Below, in pieces: positions 7,715 to 12,695 of a DNA stretch of 12,695 bases. Each line of letters begins with the position of its first letter. The first letter of the stretch is position 1. Under the pieces are notes generated by a model that saw nothing but the letters and a program-made list of their open reading frames with translations, had not been told where the DNA came from and did not search any database. The stretch comes from Nothopassalora personata (lineage: Eukaryota > Ascomycota > Dothideomycetes > Mycosphaerellales > Mycosphaerellaceae): NCBI GenBank assembly GCA_033816765.1, contig JAVSIV010000015.1:1-12695 (forward strand), written 5' to 3'. The position numbers and the translations under genes are program-made.

Positions 7715-8190
7715 ATATAGTAGAAGTTAGCCTAAAGGATTAATAGTAAAATAAAGGATAGGTTAGATATATCAAAGTAGTTAGGAGACTTATTCCTTAG
7801 CCTATCTAAAGGGCTCATACTAGATATCTATATACCTTTAGTATAGACTTCTAGAACCTTCTACGCTATGTAATTTGTTACGTAGATAGTCCTTTACTTG
7901 GAAGCAAATTTATGATAGCTTCGATTAAGAATAATCTAACTAATAATCTAGCTCCCTTCTAGTAAGGACATAGCCTTCTAGACTTTATTATATACGTAAT
8001 ATTACGTATATAATTGATATCTTGTATCGCTAAGCCGGAACTAGCCTAAAGCGGCTAAGGTTAGCTATTTAATAGAATCATATTTATAACTTCTTAAAAT
8101 ATTTTAGTATCTTCTAGTATCTTTTTACTAGAACTCGTACTATTTATATAGTGCTTATATAATCTATCTCATTACAGTGCTTTATACTGC
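7715..8190 (+). repeat. Forward copy F6
   Basis: It has the head GTAGAAGTTAGCCTAAAGGA (about 7719-7738), CCTTAGCCTATCTAAAGGGC, AGACTTCTAGAACCTTCTAC (about 7844-7863), a GTTACGTAGATAG block, and a tail degraded beyond about 8100. The degenerate coding module follows. Confidence 0.65.
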
Positions 8191-8300
8191 TTTATACTTT
8201 TCTTAGCAGCTAAATAAAGATTATAAATTATTAACTAGACTTTAATTTATATTATGTAGTATACGCTAGAGACGTAAAGTTCCTAAGAAAAATATATTAA

Positions 8301-8711
8301 GACAGTCCTAAAGATAAAGAACCTACTGTTATTAGGAAATTTAAGGTAAATAATAAGTTATACTTTAAGAAGGATAATAGCGCCTCTAGTAAGTAGAATC
8401 AAAAGGCTAAGAAGCCTAACGAGCTAAGAAACAAGGTATTACGTCTAGATAGTACTATGAAGAATATTAGTTCTAGTGTAGAGGCTTCTAGTTCTACTAT
8501 AAACCTTAATAATAATAATTTCAGCTTAAATTTACCGAATAATTTACGAAATAGGGATAATACTAATTATTCTATCTTACTAGAGCTTAGTAACAATAAC
8601 TTAGGCCCGCTAACTATAGAGGTACATAATAATTCTAATTATAATAGCGTAAAGAATAAAGCTAAAACTTTATATAATAATTATAATTATAGGAGTATGT
8701 CTATGGTATAA
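8301..8711 (+). pseudogene. Degenerate repeat-borne coding module, best-preserved copy
   Basis: One plus-strand frame runs from a TAA just before 8301 to a TAA at 8709-8711, with a single internal TAG at 8394-8396: 31 open codons, then 104. An ATG at 8457 would give 84 residues, but matching sequence in the same frame continues upstream (AKKPNEL at about 8409-8429), so this ATG is probably not the original start. The tail is rich in Asn and Ser, partly because mutation converts many codons to AT-rich ones. It contains RDNTNYSILLELSNNNLG (8553-8606), shared with the piece at 1900-2390. The NKL...TAG...KKPNEL section is shared with 2641-2720. No catalytic, zinc-knuckle or membrane motif is visible. 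It probably derives from a transposon protein of unrecognised family. As it lies between forward copies F6 and F7, it seems part of the same composite. Confidence 0.5.
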
Positions 8712-8729
8712 GATATAGTAAAGTTATAA

Positions 8730-9215
8730 GCTATAGTAGATATAGAGGAAGTTAGAGTAAGGGCTAAAAGGTAAAATAAAGGATAAGTCTTTTATCAGAG
8801 AGTAATAAGAAGTCCTTTGTCCTTAGTCTTTCTAAAGGGCTAATATTAGTACGTATATACCTTACGTATAGACTACTAAAAATTTTTACGCTTCGTAATC
8901 TATTCTATAAGCGTAACTATTCTTAGAAGTAGGTCTAAAAGAATATGTAATAAGAAATCTTGATTTATCTATATAAATTAACTTCTAGACCGTCTATAGC
9001 GCTCTAAATCTTGAAAAGTTATGTAATATTACATATAGTTCTAGCTGTATTAGAAGCCGAGAGTCCGGCGTTAGCCTTTTTAAGCTAAAGTTAAGCTATT
9101 TAGTAAGTTGTAGAGAAAAATTCTAGTATAATACTATCTTAGAGTCGTAACTAAGATATTAACTAGTAAGTATAGTAGTTAGTATCTACTTAAATATTAC
9201 TTTCAAAGCTAGATA
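8730..9215 (+). repeat. Forward copy F7
   Basis: It has the head ATAGAGGAAGTTAGAGTAAG, then GGCTAAAAGGTAAAATAAAG, CCTTAGTCTTTCTAAAGGGC, TTCGTAATCTATTCTATAAG, ATTCTTAGAAGTAGG, TTCTAGACCGTCTATAGCGC, CGAGAGTCCGGCGTTAGCC, and the stem-loop ACTATCTTAG (9133-9142) paired with 9151-9160, with one mismatch. Confidence 0.75.
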
Positions 9216-9219
9216 TTTA

Positions 9220-9690
9220 GTGTCTACTAAGAATACTTATACTAGTAGCACTAGTAGCAAGATAGTTATACTAAGAATAACATTAATATCTAAGATAGTA
9301 GAATAGTTAAAAGAATTGTAATTTTGACTCTCTAAAATAGTGAACCCTAGCTATAAGAAAGCTAGTACTAGACTAGCGGTATTAAGTATAACTTATCCAC
9401 GTAGTATTATATATATCATAAACTCTAGAAGGTTATAGTCTTACTAAATAGGGCGTAAGATAATAAATTAGAATGTTTTAGACATAACTTCTTATAAATC
9501 TATATAAGGTATATATAATATATTACGTAGTATAGAATATCTTAGAGACTTATAACTAAGTGCAAATAGGAGTATACTTAGCCTATTGCATAGATAGAAG
9601 TGACTAAGTAAGTCTACTACTATTACAACTATTATATAAGATATTGTTCTTAATCTACTACAACTTCAGTAAAGAAGTACCAACTGTATT
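9220..9690 (-). repeat. Inverted copy I9, nearly complete
   Basis: It runs tail to head: AGAATACTTATACTAGTAGC, GATAGTTATACTAAGAATAA, AAGCTAGTACTAGACTAGCG, CCACGTAGTATTATATAT, AATGTTTTAGACATAACTTC, ATTACGTAGTATAGAATATC, TAGCCTATTGCATAGATAG and AAGTAAGTCTACTACTATTA. It is tail-to-tail with F7. Confidence 0.75.
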
Positions 9691-9784
9691 TAATTATTCT
9701 TCTAATTCTAATATACCTATTAATAATGTTTTAGAAGATAAGTTAGTGTTATTACTAAACTATAGTAAGGTAAACTCCGCTAAT

Positions 9785-10145
9785 TCTATTACTTATAGAA
9801 CGTACTACGCCGCATTATCTATTACGTAGGCATAATTATTCTTAGAAGTAGATATATAAGAATTTCTAACTTCAAAATTCTATTTTATTCTATAACTTAA
9901 CTTCTAGATGGCTTATAGCACTCTAGAATTAAACATAGTTCAAAACTAACTAGTTATAACTATCTTAGCAGGTATTAGTCTAGTATTAGGCTATTACGGC
10001 TATAAAAATTTATTTATAGCGTTAAAAAGAAAGTTCTCTAAATATACTCTCTTAGGATTGTAACTAAGATAGTTACTACTTGCAGTAGAAGTTTTCATCT
10101 ACTTAATAGCTAATAGTACTTTACTATGTAGCTACAAAAATATTA
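9785..10145 (+). repeat. Forward copy F8, head missing
   Basis: It runs from ATAGAACGTACTACGCCGC and TCTATTACGTAGGCATAA through ATTCTTAGAAGTAGAT, TTCTAGATGGCTTATAGC, GGCTATTACGGCTATAA and the stem-loop at 10046-10073. Between I9 and this copy lie about 95 bases with no family match. Confidence 0.7.
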
Positions 10146-10154
10146 GAAGGTAGG

Positions 10155-10425
10155 TATAGAGCGGAAGTTAGCCTTAGGACAGTTATAGTAAATAGTAGGT
10201 ATAAGAGGTATAAGAGTAGTAAGTAGTAGTAAGAGTAGTAGAACTTACTTCGTTGCTTGTGCCTATCTAGAGGACTGATTCTACTCTTATTTACATTCAA
10301 GTATAGACTCCTAGAACCTTCTATACTACGTTGTCTATAACGTAGGCATATATATTCTTAGAAGTGGATTCGTAAGAAGTTATAGCATAACACTCTATTT
10401 AATTCTATAACTCGACTTCTTACTA
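10155..10425 (+). repeat. Forward copy F9, head part
   Basis: It has the head GAGCGGAAGTTAGCCTTAGG (about 10159-10178), two short minisatellite-type units, AACTTACTTCGTTGCTTGTG, CCTATCTAGAGGACTGATTC, AGACTCCTAGAACCTTCTAT and TTCTTAGAAGTGGATTCG, ending AACTCGACTTCTTACTA. It is the closest match to F1 and to I1 at the window start. The family ends here, and the minus-strand pseudogene begins within a few bases. Confidence 0.8.
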
Positions 10426-10435
10426 AGCTTTCTAC

Positions 10436-11919
10436 TTTATTCTATACCCTCTACGAAGATTATGTATACTTATGCTTTATACGTAGGAAATCTCTATCGT
10501 CTAACGCGGAACTCTCCTAGCTTAGTTAATAGAGATTTTATAGCTTCTACGAGTAGTATATTCTTAATAGGAAGACAAGCGAGTAAGGCGGTCTGGTCTT
10601 TAGTAATGTCCTTAGTAATGCGATAGTCCTTTAACTTAGTAGGTAGACTACTTGATTAGTTACGAGCAGTCTCTATCTTTATATAGTAGTATCCTCTTAA
10701 AGACGATATAGTGTAGTCCCTAGCGTACTAAAGCTATATACTAAAATTCTATACCTTAGTATATGCAATCTTAAACTCGTTTAGATAAGTTTCGAGACGT
10801 TGCCGAATAGAGTCGTTATTAAGTTTAAAGAGTTAGATGTCTTTTTCCGCTTAGGTAAGCTCTTCGCCCTTCGTAAGCGGGCTTATCTCGTCCTCGCTTT
10901 ACTAGTATCGAGTCTCTAGTTCTTCGTAGTAAATCTTTACGAGATCCTCGGTAGCACGAGTTTGTAGACTAAAGTCTAGGCCTCGATATAGGCAATTTAG
11001 AGACTGTCTTAGGTTGTCTTAAGACGTTTACGTAGTGTTTTAGCTTCGGCCGAGATACTATTAAGCGACTTAATCTTCTTATTCGCTTTATAAAGCTTCT
11101 CGTTAAGACGCTATACCTCGGTCGTAGATTGTATGTGCTAAGCTATAGCTTCTAGCATTAACTGTCCTAGGTCTATAGTTTTACAAACCGTTCCTCCTAT
11201 CTTTAGTACTAAGTTTCTTACTCTTAGTAATTAGAATAGATTTAGCGGCACTCTTCGTCTAGGTTGTAATACTGTTACTATCCTAATTAATAATTAAGCT
11301 ACGATTCTCGATACTATTTAAGTAGGCCTCGATATCGTCGCACTCTAGACTAATGTTTGTTCTCTAGCTCTAGGCACTTTCCCTATAGTTCCTAGTAACG
11401 TTGTTACTTATATAATAGTATATTATACAACTATTATATAAGTAGTTTAGTTATATTAAGCTTATAGGAGACGTTTATGTTCTTAGAGAGCAGTTCTATA
11501 GTATTACTATACTACCTAGTAATCGCCCGCTTAAGCTTAATACTCCGCGCCTATAGAGCCTAAACCTTATCTTAAAGTACTAAGTCGCCTCTTACTTCCG
11601 TACTATTACTCGCCCACCCGTTAAGTAACTCCTTAATTTTACTATTCCGCTCTTATAGAGCCTAATACCTCCTTACTAAGTAGCTCCCCACTAAGTACCT
11701 CCTAAACACTCCCCTCTATGGTAAGCCTCTACGTCGCTTAGCATCCTTAGAAATTAGTCCTTCCTCTATCTCCTTAGTCTCTCGCTTACGCTTATACTCG
11801 TACTTACTATTAGTAGTAGTAGCCTCGTAGCGAAGTCTCTAGTAAGCTAAGAAAGTCTATAGGGCTCGATCTTAATAAAATACAAGGTTAGGAAGTAGAG
11901 CCTATGTTTAAGATTAGCG
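10436..11919 (-). pseudogene. RIP-killed coiled-coil protein gene, family unknown
   Basis: A decayed minus-strand reading can be followed for about 480 codons in four segments. Segment one (11919-11437) is 161 codons with 13 stops, including KYEYKRKRETKEIEEGLISK and ERNSKIKELLNGWASNSTEV. Segment two (about 11408-11195) contains NISLECDDIEAYLNSIENRS. Segment three (about 11190-10960) contains RLNEKLYKANKKIKSLNSIS and AEAKTLRKRLKTT. Segment four (about 10957-10494) contains FKLNNDSIRQRLETYLNEFK and an open 53-codon end. The shifts near 11190 and 10960 are frameshifts, and a 40-base inverted repeat (11405-11444) separates the first two segments. All stops in segments one and four are TAA or TAG. 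The composition is Lys, Glu, Leu and Arg rich in heptad-like runs, so a coiled coil is likely. Segment one has a weak internal repeat around two copies of TATAGAGCCTAA (plus-strand orientation, near 11550 and 11655). I do not recognise the family. A transposon-encoded structural protein, a transposase tail or a host gene are all possible. Confidence 0.6.
11405..11444. repeat. 15-bp perfect inverted repeat inside the pseudogene
   Basis: TACTTATATAATAGT (11405-11419) pairs with ACTATTATATAAGTA (11430-11444) around a 10-base AT loop. It falls where the minus-strand coding frame breaks, so it could be a small insertion or an AT hairpin born from mutation. Confidence 0.75.
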
Positions 11920-11944
11920 AGATATATCGAGAGAGGGGAGCGTA

Positions 11945-12030
11945 GCGCTAGGTCCCGAGTAGAATCGGGCTGTCGTCTATTCGGGTGTAAGAGGTAGATA
12001 ATATAGGTAGAGAGTTAGACTAACCTAGCG

Positions 12031-12031
<1 letters not shown>
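11945..12031. mobile_element. Candidate 87-bp miniature inverted-repeat element with TA flanks
   Basis: GCGCTAGGT (11945-11953) and ACCTAGCGC (12023-12031) are perfect 9-bp terminal inverted repeats. TA lies immediately outside on both sides (11943-11944 and 12032-12033), the target duplication of Tc1/mariner/pogo-type elements. Inside, CCCGA (11954-11958) and TCGGG (11965-11969) form a small stem, and CGGG recurs near 11982. It is too short to code. The right TA merges with a (TA)19 run, which weakens the duplication argument. No second copy is in the window. Confidence 0.45.

Positions 12032-12069
<38 letters not shown>
12032..12069. repeat. (TA)19 microsatellite
   Basis: Nineteen perfect TA units begin directly at the right inverted repeat of the candidate miniature element. 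Confidence 0.97.
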
Positions 12070-12071
<2 letters not shown>

Positions 12072-12089
12072 TATATATGTATTATCCTT

Positions 12090-12655
12090 ATTGATAGGAC
12101 CTTAGGCTTAGCATTAGTAGAGTTAATAGTAAAGTAGATTGGACGACGGCTTAAAGAAAACGGCTTACGCTTATAGTAGAAGGAGACGATAATAAAAAGG
12201 TCGTAGGAACTAGGTCATTCAGCTATATTAGTATATATATATTGACTAAGAGATAATAAAGAGAAGATAGAGAGATATAAGCTATAAAGGTTCGGATATA
12301 GGGTAATATAGGTAGGAGGTAGGAGAGTAGATAGATTGTCGAAGAAGGAAACGTATAGCTATCGAGGTTGAGCCTTAAGATATACACGCGTATATAATCG
12401 TAGACGGTAAGGAGAGAGCTATACCTATAGTATTGAATTATATATAGTATACGAGAAGCCTTCCCTTACCTATCTTCGTGCTCTAGTACCGTATTATATA
12501 TAGCCCTAAAATGCCGTAAGCCCGGCTTTAGCGTCTACTCTACGAACGCCGCTCTAGTCTTAGCCTTAGACGTAGAGGAGAGTAACGATCGATGTAGCTA
12601 TCGCCGGGCTTCCTCTTCGTATACTTTATTCTCCTTACTATCGTATAACGCTATT
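12090..12655 (-). other. Possible minus-strand coding remnant with few stops
   Basis: One minus-strand frame has only five stops in about 185 codons, all TAA or TAG, with 80 consecutive open codons at 12475-12236. The upstream part looks protein-like (KAKTRAAFVE, then LKPGLRHFRAIYNTVLEHED). The downstream part is strongly hydrophobic and Leu, Ile, Tyr and Ser rich. The plus strand at about 12240-12345 is purine-rich, which by itself removes stops from the opposite strand, so the open frame there may be a composition artefact. No ATG-started open frame of useful length and no recognised domain. It may be the start of another degenerate gene continuing past the window. Confidence 0.3.
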
Positions 12656-12682
12656 AATAGTACTAGTACTAGTACTATTAAT
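12653..12682. repeat. Perfect 30-bp palindrome
   Basis: The sequence equals its own reverse complement over 30 bases: ATTAAT ends around a core of repeated AGTACT/TAGTAC units. There is no spacer. Function unknown; it could form a cruciform or be a short tandem array of a palindromic unit. Confidence 0.85.
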
Positions 12683-12695
12683 GTCCTTAGAGCTA

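Noticed and set aside
8457..8711. An intact 84-residue gene starting at the ATG
   Set aside because: Homology in the same frame continues upstream of the ATG through a stop that is shared with another copy, so this is the open end of a decayed module and not a whole gene.
9644..9829. Open frame of 61 codons
   Set aside because: It starts in inverted copy I9, crosses a short spacer and ends in forward copy F8. It is not shared with the other repeat-borne coding module and has no motif, so chance is the best explanation.
112..10425. A CRISPR array, because short motifs recur many times
   Set aside because: The recurrences are diverged blocks hundreds of bases apart in both orientations, without regular spacers, and the base composition is fungal RIP.

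Overview
This window looks like gene-poor, transposon-packed chromatin from a filamentous ascomycete (Pezizomycotina) that has undergone repeat-induced point mutation (RIP). CpA and its complement TpG are scarce and TpA is everywhere, while CpG survives. Every reading frame I could follow for more than about 50 codons is broken by TAA and TAG, with no TGA seen, as CA-to-TA changes predict. No intact gene is supported, and the species cannot be named from what I see.

Layout. Bases 1 to about 108 are an un-mutated fragment resembling the 3' part of an LTR. From about 112 to 10425 there is a mosaic of one repeat family in alternating orientation (nine forward and about ten inverted partial copies), in several places as head-to-head or tail-to-tail pairs. 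The copies surround more unique material: a hairpin-rich core (301-1093), a degenerate repeat-borne coding module in three pieces (1900-2390, 2641-3010, 8301-8711), and an unassigned stretch (4361-4669). A solo LTR of 218 bp (3481-3698) sits in the mosaic, is flanked by the 5-bp duplication AGTTA, and kept its CpA dinucleotides, so it arrived after most of the mutation was done.

The last 2.3 kb differ. A long minus-strand pseudogene (about 11919 to 10436) can be followed for roughly 480 codons as a charged, coiled-coil-like protein of unknown identity. Beyond it lie an 87-bp TA-flanked miniature inverted-repeat element, a (TA)19 microsatellite, a minus-strand frame with only five stops in about 185 codons, and a perfect 30-bp palindrome. 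No genes work together here. The content is a record of successive transposon insertions, mutation and later solo-LTR insertion. Repeat boundaries are read by eye and are good to a few tens of bases.
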